DNA of 9,828 nucleotides from Candidatus Sumerlaeota bacterium (GTDB lineage Bacteria > Sumerlaeota > Sumerlaeia > JADFCT01): positions 1 through 9,828 of the forward strand of contig JAPLSP010000090.1 of the NCBI GenBank assembly GCA_026398575.1, written 5' to 3'. How positions within the stretch are numbered: position 1 is the stretch's first letter; every line of letters begins with the position of its first letter. Both the position numbers and the translations under genes were made by a program. Below the pieces are notes generated by a model, which saw only the letters and a list, made by a program, of their open reading frames with translations, searched no databases and was not told where the DNA came from. This document shows positions 1 through 6,287 of this stretch, in pieces.

Positions 1-134
1 GGGACCTGAAGGGTCACAGTGGACTCAGGCTTTAATAAATTGCGCAAAATATTCTGCAGTTTCTCGGGATCATCCCATGCTTCCGCTGCGCTCTTCGCCT
101 TTGTTTTCAACTCCTGCGTTTTTTTAGCTTTCAT
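1..134 (-). CDS. Unidentified protein, N-terminal 44 residues only (runs off left edge)
   Basis: The frame opens with ATG at 134-132 and stays open to the window edge, giving 44 codons. The start lies one base after the TGA stop of the upstream methyltransferase gene (TGACATG). An AGAGGA ribosome-binding sequence sits inside the end of that gene, so translation is very probably coupled. The visible N-terminus begins MKAKKTQELKTKAKSAAEAW. It is rich in lysine and other charged residues and probably helical, with no signal peptide or membrane helix. I do not recognise the family. Tight coupling to a homocysteine methyltransferase-type gene suggests a partner in the same methyl-transfer pathway, but nothing in these 44 residues shows it. 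A 362-codon frame on the opposite strand covers the region and is judged to be a shadow. Confidence 0.7.
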   Translation of the reverse strand, partial: MKAKKTQELKTKAKSAAEAWDDPEKLQNILRNLLKPESTVTLQV

Positions 135-135
135 G

Positions 136-1023
136 TCATCCTCTCAATGCCTGCTTGATTGCCTGGATATGCGCCGGCGTCGTGCCGCAGCAGCCACCGA
201 TGATTTGCGCGCCGGCTTTAACGAGCGCAGGCGCGAGCGTCGCCATCTGTTCCGGCGTATCGGGAAAGACATCTTTGCCGCCGATGTTGCGGGGACGCCC
301 TGCGTTGGCGTGGACCAGAATCGGCGCCTCGGGACATGCGCCGCGCATTTCGGCGACAATGTCTATCATGCGCTCGAATCCGTTGCCGCAATTGGTTCCG
401 ATGATATGCGCGCCCGCTTCGACGGCGGCCAGAGCCGCCTGCGCAGGCGTGATGCCCATCATTGTGCGGAATTCGCCCTTGGGCGAGCGCTCGAAGGTGA
501 ACGTGCAGATGACTTCGCACGAGGTGTTTTCGCGAGCGGCGCGCACGGCGACCGCGGCCTCATCCGTGGCGCTGAAGGTTTCGATGCACAACCCATCGGC
601 GCCGCCTTTGGCCAGCGCCATCGCCTGCTCCTTATAAGCGTCATAAATTTCCTCTTCCGAGACGTCGCCCATCATCAGGACTTTGCCGGTCGGCCCCATC
701 GAGGCGATCACCCAGCGGTCCTCGCCGGCGGCGGCGCGCGAAATGCGGGCGGCGGCTTCGTTCAACTCGGCGGCGCGCCCTTCGAGGCCGTAGTGTTTCA
801 GCTTGAAGCGCGTCCCGCCGAAGCTGTTGGTCTCGATCATGTCCGCGCCGGCTTCGATATAACTTCGGGCGATATCCAGCACGTCCTGCGGCCGTTCGAC
901 GCACCACAGCTCCGGACACTGCCCCGGCTTCAAGCCTTTTTGCTGAAGGAACGTGCCCCAGGCGCCGTCGGAGATCAACACCCGCCCGGCCTTGACGGCC
1001 TCTACGATTCGCGTTCTGCCCAT
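136..1023 (-). CDS. Homocysteine S-methyltransferase-type protein (stand-alone zinc-dependent methyltransferase domain)
   Basis: This 295-residue protein matches the S-methyl-transferase (Hcy-binding) domain found in MetH module 1, BHMT and MmuM. These enzymes use a zinc-bound homocysteine thiolate to accept a methyl group and form methionine. Visible motifs are DGAWGT at residues 19-24 (canonical DGAMGT), ETNSFGG at 64-70, and the zinc ligands Cys212 (GTNCGNG) with Cys278-Cys279 (GGCCGTTP). All three cysteines are present, so the protein should be active. It lacks the folate, cobalamin and reactivation domains of full MetH, so it must use a separate methyl donor or corrinoid protein. The start at 1023 is chosen over the longer frame (to 1086) because GGGGAGG lies 6 nt upstream. 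It follows a small membrane-protein gene by 28 nt and is coupled to the next gene. The exact substrate (homocysteine or another thiol or selenol) cannot be told from sequence. Confidence 0.9.
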   Translation of the reverse strand: MGRTRIVEAVKAGRVLISDGAWGTFLQQKGLKPGQCPELWCVERPQDVLDIARSYIEAGADMIETNSFGGTRFKLKHYGLEGRAAELNEAAARISRAAAGEDRWVIASMGPTGKVLMMGDVSEEEIYDAYKEQAMALAKGGADGLCIETFSATDEAAVAVRAARENTSCEVICTFTFERSPKGEFRTMMGITPAQAALAAVEAGAHIIGTNCGNGFERMIDIVAEMRGACPEAPILVHANAGRPRNIGGKDVFPDTPEQMATLAPALVKAGAQIIGGCCGTTPAHIQAIKQALRG

Positions 1024-1051
1024 TATCGCCTCCCCGCTATCAGCCAATCGC

Positions 1052-1261
1052 TCAGGTTCCCGGTTTCTGCTTTCTGCGTCCGGCAAAAAATATCCACGCC
1101 GCGCTGATCAGGCATGCCAGGCCTGCCGAGCCATAAGTGAGTCGGAAAGGAATCGAGATTGCCGGATCATAGGGTTCGAAGGAGGCCAAAAAGCCGTATG
1201 TGCAAACCGCGGCGGTAATCAAAAAAGCAGCGGCAAATACAATGCGGATGATGGTCGGCAT
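1052..1261 (-). CDS. Small two-helix membrane protein, unknown function
   Basis: A 69-residue protein with two predicted membrane helices: about residues 4-24 (IVFAAAFLITAAV region) and about 44-62 (GSAGLACLISAAWIFFAG). The loop between them contains FEPYDPA, and the tail is basic (RRKQK), which suggests an inside C-terminus. An in-frame ATG two codons earlier (1267) exists, but AAGGAG sits only 1 nt from it. The same sequence is 7 nt from the ATG at 1261, so the shorter start is preferred. The gene lies 83 nt after yebC and 28 nt before the methyltransferase on the same strand, so the three may be co-transcribed. I do not recognise a family. A general membrane-bound small protein is all that can be supported. 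Confidence 0.75.
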   Translation of the reverse strand: MPTIIRIVFAAAFLITAAVCTYGFLASFEPYDPAISIPFRLTYGSAGLACLISAAWIFFAGRRKQKPGT

Positions 1262-1344
1262 ATCCATTCTCCTTGAGAATTGCGTGAGATAGCGCATTCA
1301 TCCACGCGCGGCATGGAAGACCTTGCTGGAAGACAGGGCGAATC

Positions 1345-2100
1345 CTAATTTTCCGCCCCAAACTTTTCGAGGATTTCATCCGGCATATCGAAGTTCGCCG
1401 CCACTTCCTGCACGTCATCCATATCATCGAGGAAGGCGATCAACTTCAGGCATTGCTCGGCCTGGCGGCCTTCGACGCGCGTCGTGGTCTTGGGGATGAG
1501 CTTGGACTCGGCGCTAACGATTTCAATGCCGGCTCCGGCGATGGCGGCGCGAACTTTTTCGAGGTCGGCGGGCGCCGTCTTGACGCTGAAGCCATCCTCG
1601 GAACTTTCGATATCCTCGGCGCCGGCATCCAAAGCGATCTCCATCAGCTTGTCTTCCGTGGTCTTGCCCGCTTCGATTTCAATGGCGCCTTTGCGCTCGA
1701 ACAGGTAGGAGACGCAGCCGATGGCGCCCAGATTGCCGTTATGCTTGGCGAAGGCATGACGGACTTCCGCCGCCGTGCGATTGGTATTGTCCGTCGAGGT
1801 ATGGACAATGATCGCTACCCCGCCCGGCCCGTAACCCTCGTAAGTGACTTCCGTATAGGAGACGCCGGGCAGTTCGCCCGTGCCTTTCTTGATGGCATTT
1901 TCGATGTTCTTGGCGGGCATGTTGGCGGCGCGGGCTGCGGAGATGGCCGTGCGCAAGCGGGGATTGGTATTGGGATCGCCGCCGCTTTCTTTCGCGGCAA
2001 TTGAGATTTCACGAATGATACGCGTGAAAATCCGGCCGCGTTTGGCGTCCACGGCGGCTTTCTTGTGCTTGATGGTGCTCCATTTATTATGCCCTGACAT
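1345..2100 (-). CDS. yebC: YebC/TACO1 family protein
   Basis: A 251-residue protein beginning MSGHNKWSTIKHKKAAVDAK, the signature N-terminus of the YebC/PmpR/TACO1 family (usual length about 240-250). Other family features are PRLRTAISAARAANMP near residues 47-62, GYGPGGVA near 89-96, and the C-terminal EVAANFDMPDEI. Family members were first described as DNA-binding regulators. More recent work on TACO1 and bacterial YebC proteins points to a ribosome-associated role that helps translation through difficult, often proline-rich, stretches. Which role applies here is not shown by sequence. The frame stays open upstream to 2226, but the conserved N-terminus and a GGAGGG site 8 nt away fix the start at 2100. 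In many bacteria yebC sits beside ruvC-ruvA-ruvB. Here ruvB is 4.4 kb away on the other strand and ruvA/ruvC are not in the window. Confidence 0.96.
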   Translation of the reverse strand: MSGHNKWSTIKHKKAAVDAKRGRIFTRIIREISIAAKESGGDPNTNPRLRTAISAARAANMPAKNIENAIKKGTGELPGVSYTEVTYEGYGPGGVAIIVHTSTDNTNRTAAEVRHAFAKHNGNLGAIGCVSYLFERKGAIEIEAGKTTEDKLMEIALDAGAEDIESSEDGFSVKTAPADLEKVRAAIAGAGIEIVSAESKLIPKTTTRVEGRQAEQCLKLIAFLDDMDDVQEVAANFDMPDEILEKFGAEN

Positions 2101-2164
2101 AAGCGTGGCCCTCCGGCAACCAGCGCGCTCGCGGAATAAAGGCGTATTATTGCATCGGCGGAGA

Positions 2165-2195
2165 AGTATTGCGCGCGGGGCCGCGCCGCTGTCAA
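2165..2195 (-). promoter_or_regulatory. Possible yebC promoter with long GC-rich spacer
   Basis: On the minus strand a perfect -35 hexamer TTGACA (2195-2190) is followed after 19 bases by AATACT (2170-2165; 4 of 6 matches to TATAAT), about 65 nt before the yebC start. The spacer is almost pure G and C and contains a dyad (GCGCGG-CC-CCGCGC, 2173-2186). A 19-bp spacer is longer than optimal, which would suit a regulated promoter, but the match may be chance. Confidence 0.25.
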
Positions 2196-2200
2196 CGGCA

Positions 2201-2236
2201 AAGGCGAGGCACAAAAGGCGAGGCAAAGGCGAGGCA
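2201..2236 (+). repeat. Three copies of an 11-bp direct repeat (AAGGCGAGGCA)
   Basis: AAGGCGAGGCA occurs at 2201-2211, 2215-2225 and 2226-2236. The last two copies abut, and the first is separated by CAA plus one base-sharing A. The copies are exact. They lie in the divergent spacer between yebC and the toxin-antitoxin operon, about 100 bp upstream of the yebC start. Slippage expansion is the simplest explanation, and a regulator-binding array is possible. Confidence 0.8.
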
Positions 2237-2315
2237 ATCCAAGCGGCGGCCTTTTGCCTTGCGCGCCGGAGCGCAGGCTAAGTAGATTCACCCACTGGCG
2301 CGGAGGTCAAAGCGA

Positions 2316-2333
2316 GGCTGAGGCGCTTGAGCC
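2316..2333. promoter_or_regulatory. Near-palindrome upstream of antitoxin gene, possible operator
   Basis: GGCTGAGGCGCTTGAGCC is an 18-bp inverted repeat with one mismatched pair and one G-T type pair, 28 bp upstream of the UPF0175 antitoxin start. Type II toxin-antitoxin operons are usually repressed by their own antitoxin at palindromes in this position, so an operator role is plausible but unproven. No convincing -10/-35 pair was found nearby. Confidence 0.25.
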
Positions 2334-2361
2334 ATTGCAGATGAGTCAGGAGGCAAAAAGC

Positions 2362-2622
2362 ATGTCATTAATTATTGAAATACCCGATGATGTGCAGGCA
2401 GGACTCAAATATCCCGCTCCAGAAGTCAGACAAGCGCTGACCCAAGAGTTGGCGTTTGCCTTATATGCGCGCTGGGGATTGTCTTTGGGATTAGCCCGCA
2501 AAATGGCCCGGATGACCAAGCGCGAGTTTATGGATGGATTGGCGTCCCGGGGCATAGAACGTCATTATGCAGAGGAGGATCTTGCCAAGGATTGGGGCTA
2601 TGCGCAGAGTCGTAAGCAATAG
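2362..2622 (+). CDS. UPF0175 family antitoxin
   Basis: An 86-residue protein of the UPF0175 family, the usual partner of DUF3368 PIN-like toxins. The opening MSLIIEIPDDV is followed by the diagnostic helix-turn-helix-like block at about residues 23-61 (RQALTQELAFALYARWGLSLGLARKMARMTKREF, conserved as LALYxxGxLSLGxAxxxAxMSrwEF). The ending is GIERHYAEEDLAKD at about 64-77 (conserved GIPrHYtEEDL). It should bind and neutralise the downstream toxin and probably repress the operon. The ATG at 2362 is chosen over upstream in-frame ATGs because AGGAGG lies 8 nt away and the family N-terminus begins here. Its last 23 bases overlap the toxin gene. Codon use and base composition are AT-richer than in the flanking housekeeping genes, in keeping with an acquired module. 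Confidence 0.9.
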   Translation: MSLIIEIPDDVQAGLKYPAPEVRQALTQELAFALYARWGLSLGLARKMARMTKREFMDGLASRGIERHYAEEDLAKDWGYAQSRKQ

Positions 2623-3085
2623 CTCGCCATTAATTTATCTGGCGAAAATAGGCCGCATTAATTTGCTGGAAAAGCAGTTCGGGCAGATAACTATTCCGCC
2701 TGCCGTGTGGAGAGAAGTCGTTGAAGAAGGTCAGGAACGGGAAGATGCTCGAATCATTGCAGATGCAAAATGGATTAAAGTACATCCAATTTCCCCGTCT
2801 CCTTTATTGACAAATCTCAAATCTTTTTTAGATGACGGCGAATCTGAAGCAATTGCCCTCGCGGTTGAAATTCGCGCGGCCACAATTCTTCTGGATGAGT
2901 ACGAAGCAAGAAAGACAGCGCAATTCAATGGTTTGAACATGATTGGCCTTATTGGAGTGCTTCTGGCGGCAAAAACCAGCGGAGATATATGCTCACTACA
3001 AGGCTGCCTCGACCAGCTGGAACAAGCTGGATTCAGAATCTCTGCTCATTTGCGGCAGCAGGCCTTGGCGTTGGCATCAGAATAG
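2600..3085 (+). CDS. DUF3368 PIN-domain-like toxin (probable RNase)
   Basis: A 161-residue protein of the DUF3368 family, whose members have a PIN-type nuclease fold and act as the toxin in pairs with UPF0175. Visible motifs are VVSNSSPLIYLAKIG at residues 4-18, IPPAVWREV at 32-40, DDGESEAIALA at 78-88, LLDEYEAR at 97-104 and GLIGVLLAAK at 116-125. Acidic residues Asp79, Glu81, Asp99 and Glu100 are candidates for metal binding. The first PIN aspartate position is Asn7, as is usual in this family (SNTSPL). The start at 2600 is favoured over 2567 because it begins right at the conserved beta strand, with AAGGA 8 nt upstream. It overlaps the antitoxin gene by 23 nt in another frame, so synthesis is coupled. 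No ribonuclease target can be predicted. Confidence 0.88.
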   Translation: MRRVVSNSSPLIYLAKIGRINLLEKQFGQITIPPAVWREVVEEGQEREDARIIADAKWIKVHPISPSPLLTNLKSFLDDGESEAIALAVEIRAATILLDEYEARKTAQFNGLNMIGLIGVLLAAKTSGDICSLQGCLDQLEQAGFRISAHLRQQALALASE

Positions 3086-3107
3086 AACCAAGTAACTAGC
3101 TTGGTTC
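3085..3107 (+). terminator. Hairpin just after the toxin gene, possible weak terminator
   Basis: GAACCAAG (3085-3092) and CTTGGTTC (3100-3107) form a perfect 8-bp stem around a 7-base loop. The hairpin begins on the last base of the toxin stop codon. The T-rich run (3121-3129) begins about 13 bases beyond the stem, so this is not a classic intrinsic terminator. It could be a weak terminator, a 3'-end stabiliser or an attachment-like dyad at the module's boundary. Confidence 0.4.
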
Positions 3108-3109
3108 GA

Positions 3110-3136
3110 TTGGCAGTAAGTTAATTTTTATATCTT
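3110..3136 (+). promoter_or_regulatory. Possible promoter for the O-antigen ligase-like gene
   Basis: TTGGCA (3110-3115, 5 of 6 to TTGACA) is followed after 15 bases by TATCTT (3131-3136, 4 of 6), in the only AT-rich stretch before the gene. The spacer is short and both boxes are imperfect. It is listed because the gene follows a hairpin and needs its own transcription start. Confidence 0.25.
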
Positions 3137-3158
3137 CAAATTTGTTCATTACTCTCTT

Positions 3159-4754
3159 ATGGGTCTCTCAAGAAATTCCTACTACCGCGGCGGCGATTGG
3201 CTGATGCAGGCCGGTATCCTGATCCTGCTCATTGTCGCGCCGCTCGAAGGCCACGGCCAGGCGCTGTATCTGGCGGCCCAGGGGCTGGCTTTGGCCGGGA
3301 TGCTGGGACGCTGCTTGATGGACGTTTCGCCCGCTTACCTGCGCAACGTGGCGATTGTTTTCCTGGCGGCGGTGGCGGCGCTGTTGCTTCCGGCGCTTGG
3401 ATATGCGGCGATCCAAAAAGACATGGGTCTTTTTGCGAAGGGCGCCAAACAATTCTTCTCCCAATACTCCCTGATCCTGCTGGCGACCATCCTGCTGATT
3501 TGCCACACCGATTCGAACGTCTATCAGCGCATCCGGCAGCATCCGAAGATCGCCGCCGTCATCCTGGCGATGCTGGCGTTCTGGTTCCTGACCGTGGCGG
3601 CTTCGCTCGCGAGTCTGGACCCCCGCGAAAGCTTCCGCACCGTGCGCAAGGAGATCGGCCTCTATCTGTTGCTCTTCCTGCTTGTGATCGAATCCACGCG
3701 CACCTGGGTGCGCTGGCGGCGGCTGCTGGCGGCCGCATTCATCATCAGCGCGGTCGTGTGCTGTTTAAGCTGTCTGAGCTATGGCCTTTATATTTTTGCG
3801 GATCATTCCGGGATGACGCAGTTGAAGCACTGGATGGACGGAACCAATGAAGCCGGGATTACCAAGGAAGCCGGGAATATCGTCCGGATTCATAGTGCGG
3901 GAACGATGGACATCTACGTCCAGGCGCAATTTCCCTTCGATCATCCCAACCGCCTCGGCTCCTATGGATTGATCGTCACGATGCTGTCGCTGGTGGTTTT
4001 TTCGTTCAGCCGGCGCTGGAAGCTGCGCGCATGGGTGATTGCCGGCGGCCTGATCGCATTTCTCGCCATTATCTTGAGCGGCACGCGCGGCGCGATGGCC
4101 GCGGCCTTTGCCGGCATTGTGATCTGGATGCTTCTTTGCGACTGGCGTTATATCATCGGATTCGTCGCCATCATCGCAGTCGGGGCCTTCCTCGCGCCGA
4201 CAATACAAAAAGAGCGCTTGAAGTCGTTCTTCAGAACATCCACTTACACCGACACCGAGGGGACGTTTTCGCACCGGATCAACGTCGGCTGCGGCGCGAT
4301 CGAAATGATGCGGGATCATCCATGGCTCGGCATCGGCTACGGCGAAGAGGTGTTCCAGAAAACTTATCCCGCGTACAAGGACCGGATAAAACAAATCTAT
4401 AATCTCAAGTCGCTGGACAAGGACGTAGAAGCAAAGTCGCACGCGCACAACAACCTCCTGCAGATCGGCGCGAGCAGCGGCATCCCGGCGATGATCGCCT
4501 TCCTTGTCTTCGCGCTGTGGCTGGCCGCCGGCTTGCTGCGGCGGTGGATGTGGCCGCTGCTGGAACCGGATAGATTCGCATGGCTGGCGGCCGCGTTGTT
4601 CGCCTTCTGGGCGGCGTTGATGATCTATGGATTGAGCAACTTCAGCTTGCGCCGCGGCGTCGGCATGTATCTCTTCCTGCTGTTCGGCGCCTTCGTCGCG
4701 TTTCTTCAGCTCAGCGCCAATCCGCCGGTCCCCCAGGAAAGGCCGAAAAAATGA
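3159..4754 (+). CDS. O-antigen ligase/polymerase-like membrane protein (Wzy_C superfamily)
   Basis: A 531-residue integral membrane protein with about 11-12 hydrophobic segments (near residues 17-33, 63-85, 103-115, 130-151, 166-179, 188-213, 266-284, 290-308, 311-326, 329-347, 441-461, 473-492 and 500-519). Hallmarks of the O-antigen ligase domain are present: SGTRGA at 307-312 after a membrane helix, HPWLGIGYG at 387-395, and SHAHNNLLQIGASSGIP at 427-443. The last contains the conserved His of WaaL/Wzy-type enzymes in the large periplasmic loop. Such proteins transfer or polymerise undecaprenyl-linked glycans at the periplasmic face. Ligase, polymerase and protein O-glycosylation ligase cannot be told apart by sequence. 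No other glycan genes are nearby. The start at 3159 has no clear Shine-Dalgarno sequence, and ATG at 3204 is an alternative. The stop overlaps the next gene by 4 nt (ATGA). Confidence 0.85.
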   Translation: MGLSRNSYYRGGDWLMQAGILILLIVAPLEGHGQALYLAAQGLALAGMLGRCLMDVSPAYLRNVAIVFLAAVAALLLPALGYAAIQKDMGLFAKGAKQFFSQYSLILLATILLICHTDSNVYQRIRQHPKIAAVILAMLAFWFLTVAASLASLDPRESFRTVRKEIGLYLLLFLLVIESTRTWVRWRRLLAAAFIISAVVCCLSCLSYGLYIFADHSGMTQLKHWMDGTNEAGITKEAGNIVRIHSAGTMDIYVQAQFPFDHPNRLGSYGLIVTMLSLVVFSFSRRWKLRAWVIAGGLIAFLAIILSGTRGAMAAAFAGIVIWMLLCDWRYIIGFVAIIAVGAFLAPTIQKERLKSFFRTSTYTDTEGTFSHRINVGCGAIEMMRDHPWLGIGYGEEVFQKTYPAYKDRIKQIYNLKSLDKDVEAKSHAHNNLLQIGASSGIPAMIAFLVFALWLAAGLLRRWMWPLLEPDRFAWLAAALFAFWAALMIYGLSNFSLRRGVGMYLFLLFGAFVAFLQLSANPPVPQERPKK

Positions 4755-5725
4755 CGGAGCATCCTTTTGCCGATGTCATTGCGCGGATCGGCGAGATCAT
4801 CGCCGCGAACGAGCGCTTCCTCATTGTCGGCCATCAACGTCCCGACGGCGACTGCCTTGGATCGCAACTGGCCTTGCGGCATGTGCTTGAAGGCTTATGC
4901 AAGCGCGCGATCTGCTATAATCAAGGGCCGATTCCCGAAAGCTATCGGTTCCTGCCGGGGATAGAGGCTTATGTCAGCGCCATGCCGCCGGAAGCGCAGG
5001 ACGTTCAAGTCACATTCATGCTGGATTGCTCAGAGCCCGAGCGCGTGGCGGAAGGATTCAAACCGTGTGGAACGACCGTCTGCGTGGATCATCACGTGAC
5101 GAATCGCTCCCAGGCCGATGTCAGCTATCTGTTTGCGCGCGCCAGCTCGACAGGCGAATTGATTTACGAAATCTTCGAGCGCCTCGCCATTCCCATCAGC
5201 CGCGAAATCGCCACGTGCCTTTATACCGCGATCCTCACCGACACCGGCTCTTTCCGATACACCAGCGCCACACCGCGCGCGTTCGAGGTCGCAGGGCGGC
5301 TGGTGGCGGCCGGCGCGGAGCCGGCGCCTATCGCCAGCGAGTGCTATGAATCTTTCGCCCCCTCCACCCTGCTGATGCAGGGGGAAATCCTGGCGGGATT
5401 GAAATTCGAGTGCGGCGGCCGGCTGGTCTGGGGCGAGATCACCCGCGAAATGTATCAGCGCGCCGGCGGCGAAGCCGTCGAGCCGGACAACCTGGCCAGC
5501 CTGATGCGCGGCGCCCGCGGAGCGATCTGCGCGATCCTGTTCAAGCAAACCGACAAAGGCTGCCGCGTCAGTTTCCGCAGCAAAGGCGACTTCAACGTGG
5601 CCGAATTGTCCGAACGCTTCGGCGGCGGCGGGCACCGGAGGGCGGCGGGAGCGGATATCGCTGGGGATTTTGATGCGATTAAGCAAAAGGTTTTTGCTGA
5701 AGCGCGACAGCGGCTCTTGGCGTGA
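4751..5725 (+). CDS. nrnA: DHH-family phosphoesterase, NrnA-like nanoRNase/pAp phosphatase
   Basis: A 324-residue protein with the full DHH/DHHA1 layout of NrnA. Motifs are GHQRPDGDCLGS at 27-38 (His28, Asp32, Asp34), LDCSEPERV at 91-99 (Asp92), the name-giving DHH at 113-115, LTDTGSFRY at 162-170 (Asp164), and the C-terminal DHHA1 substrate loop GGGGHRRAAG at 291-300. These residues bind two manganese ions. NrnA enzymes degrade 2-5 nt RNA fragments and convert 3'-phosphoadenosine 5'-phosphate to AMP in the cytoplasm, and all catalytic residues appear intact. The start at 4751 is set by the family N-terminus, an AGGAAAGG site and the ATGA overlap with the upstream gene, although the frame is open further upstream. 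The closely related c-di-AMP-hydrolysing GdpP/PDE forms usually carry extra domains, which are absent here. The pairing with an O-antigen ligase-like gene appears to be positional only. Confidence 0.92.
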   Translation: MTEHPFADVIARIGEIIAANERFLIVGHQRPDGDCLGSQLALRHVLEGLCKRAICYNQGPIPESYRFLPGIEAYVSAMPPEAQDVQVTFMLDCSEPERVAEGFKPCGTTVCVDHHVTNRSQADVSYLFARASSTGELIYEIFERLAIPISREIATCLYTAILTDTGSFRYTSATPRAFEVAGRLVAAGAEPAPIASECYESFAPSTLLMQGEILAGLKFECGGRLVWGEITREMYQRAGGEAVEPDNLASLMRGARGAICAILFKQTDKGCRVSFRSKGDFNVAELSERFGGGGHRRAAGADIAGDFDAIKQKVFAEARQRLLA

Positions 5726-5747
5726 TTCCATAAGGTATAGAAAATCC

Positions 5748-6035
5748 ATGCGCGCAAGGTATTATATTGATCCCGAGTCAGAATTACCGCATATTTATAG
5801 CCATGACGTTGGCGAGCGTGAGGTCGAAGATATTTTGACGCGCCCAGGTGAAGACCGGGCAGGCGCCAATGATTCGCGCATCGCGGTGGGACAGACGCGA
5901 GAAGGGCGTTGCTTACGAGTGATATATACATACGATGATGAGCGGGATGAAATATTCGTAATCACGGCGTATGAGCTGGGAGGCAAATCACTAGCAGCTT
6001 ACCGCCGGCGGTTGCGGCAAAGGAGACAGCCATGA
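5748..6035 (+). CDS. DUF4258-like small protein, probable toxin of a toxin-antitoxin pair
   Basis: A 95-residue basic protein that I recognise as one of the small DUF4258-type proteins found beside acidic antitoxins. Features are the opening YYIDPESELPHIYSHDV (residues 5-21, with a conserved His), VEDILTRPGEDR at about 26-37, the beta-strand block SRIAVGQTREGRCLRVIYTY (about 43-62), FVITAYEL (about 70-77) and a basic tail AAYRRRLRQRR. The fold is expected to resemble RelE/BrnT-like RNases, but catalysis is not shown. The ATG at 5748 is chosen because the family N-terminus begins here. Only a weak AAGG lies 12 nt upstream, so expression may be low or depend on translation of nrnA, which ends 22 nt before. 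It overlaps the next gene by ATGA. Function as a toxin is inferred from family and context. Confidence 0.72.
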   Translation: MRARYYIDPESELPHIYSHDVGEREVEDILTRPGEDRAGANDSRIAVGQTREGRCLRVIYTYDDERDEIFVITAYELGGKSLAAYRRRLRQRRQP

Positions 6036-6229
6036 AAAAGCAAACAGTATTTCCCAAGGGCTGGAATGAACGCAAGATACAGCGCGTGATTAAGCATTAT
6101 GAGGGACAGAGCGAAGAAGAAGCCGTGGCGGAAGATGAAGCCGCTTATCGCGGCCGCAAACGCATCATGATGGAAATTCCAATCAAAGCGGCATCCGAAG
6201 TCCGGCGTTTGCTTGCAAAGCTTGCCTGA
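6032..6229 (+). CDS. Small acidic protein, probable antitoxin partner of the DUF4258-like toxin
   Basis: A 65-residue protein of a type I recall as the usual neighbour of DUF4258-like toxins. The pattern is KGWNERKIQRVIKHYEGQS (residues 9-27), then an acidic EEEAVAEDEAAY (about 28-39), then MEIPIKAASEVRRLLAK (47-63). The first part resembles GWDEERVxxVLxHYExQTEEEAVAEDEA of the family, and the last could be a short ribbon-helix-helix-like or toxin-binding helix. A strong AAAGGAG lies 6-7 nt from the start, against the weak site of the toxin gene. That fits the need for more antitoxin than toxin even though the toxin is encoded first. The ATGA overlap implies coupled translation. No separate promoter is evident. 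Antitoxin function is inferred, not demonstrated. Confidence 0.7.
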   Translation: MKKQTVFPKGWNERKIQRVIKHYEGQSEEEAVAEDEAAYRGRKRIMMEIPIKAASEVRRLLAKLA

Positions 6230-6245
6230 TAAATTTAACTCATTT

Positions 6246-6279
6246 TGCAGGATCTCTAGATTCATGCAAGATCACTAAA
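6246..6279 (+). repeat. Pair of 15-bp direct repeats upstream of the 68-residue protein
   Basis: TGCAGGATCTCTAGA (6246-6260) and TGCAAGATCACTAAA (6265-6279) agree at 12 of 15 positions with a 19-bp period, close to two helical turns. The second copy runs into the AAAGG ribosome-binding site (6277-6281) of the next gene. The layout suits a binding site for a small regulator that would block transcription or translation of the gene downstream. This role is inference. Confidence 0.5.
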
Positions 6280-6287
6280 GGCATTCA

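Noticed and set aside
19..1107. A 362-codon open frame on the plus strand across the methyltransferase gene.
   Set aside because: It is the mirror of a GC-rich real gene. The minus-strand protein has clear family motifs and ribosome sites, while the plus frame has no recognisable domain and an arginine/alanine/histidine-rich composition.
1296..1318. Imperfect CCACGC/GCATGG hairpin downstream of yebC as a terminator.
   Set aside because: The stem is about 6 bp with a mismatch and no following T-run on the transcribed strand.
1314..1334. Direct repeat TGGAAGAC at 1314-1321 and 1327-1334 between yebC and the small membrane-protein gene.
   Set aside because: Only 8 bp twice with no dyad or promoter context. 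This is expected by chance at this scale.
1453..2004. A 183-codon plus-strand frame opposite yebC.
   Set aside because: Same kind of antisense shadow. It is glycine/alanine/arginine-rich, has no motifs, and lies wholly inside a well-recognised gene.
3765..4448. A 227-codon minus-strand frame inside the O-antigen ligase-like gene.
   Set aside because: Its composition is that of an antisense translation of a membrane protein, with no family pattern. The plus-strand gene explains the region.
5030..5749. A 239-codon minus-strand frame opposite the nanoRNase gene.
   Set aside because: The plus strand encodes all DHH/DHHA1 motifs in order. The minus frame has no domain and no credible ribosome site.
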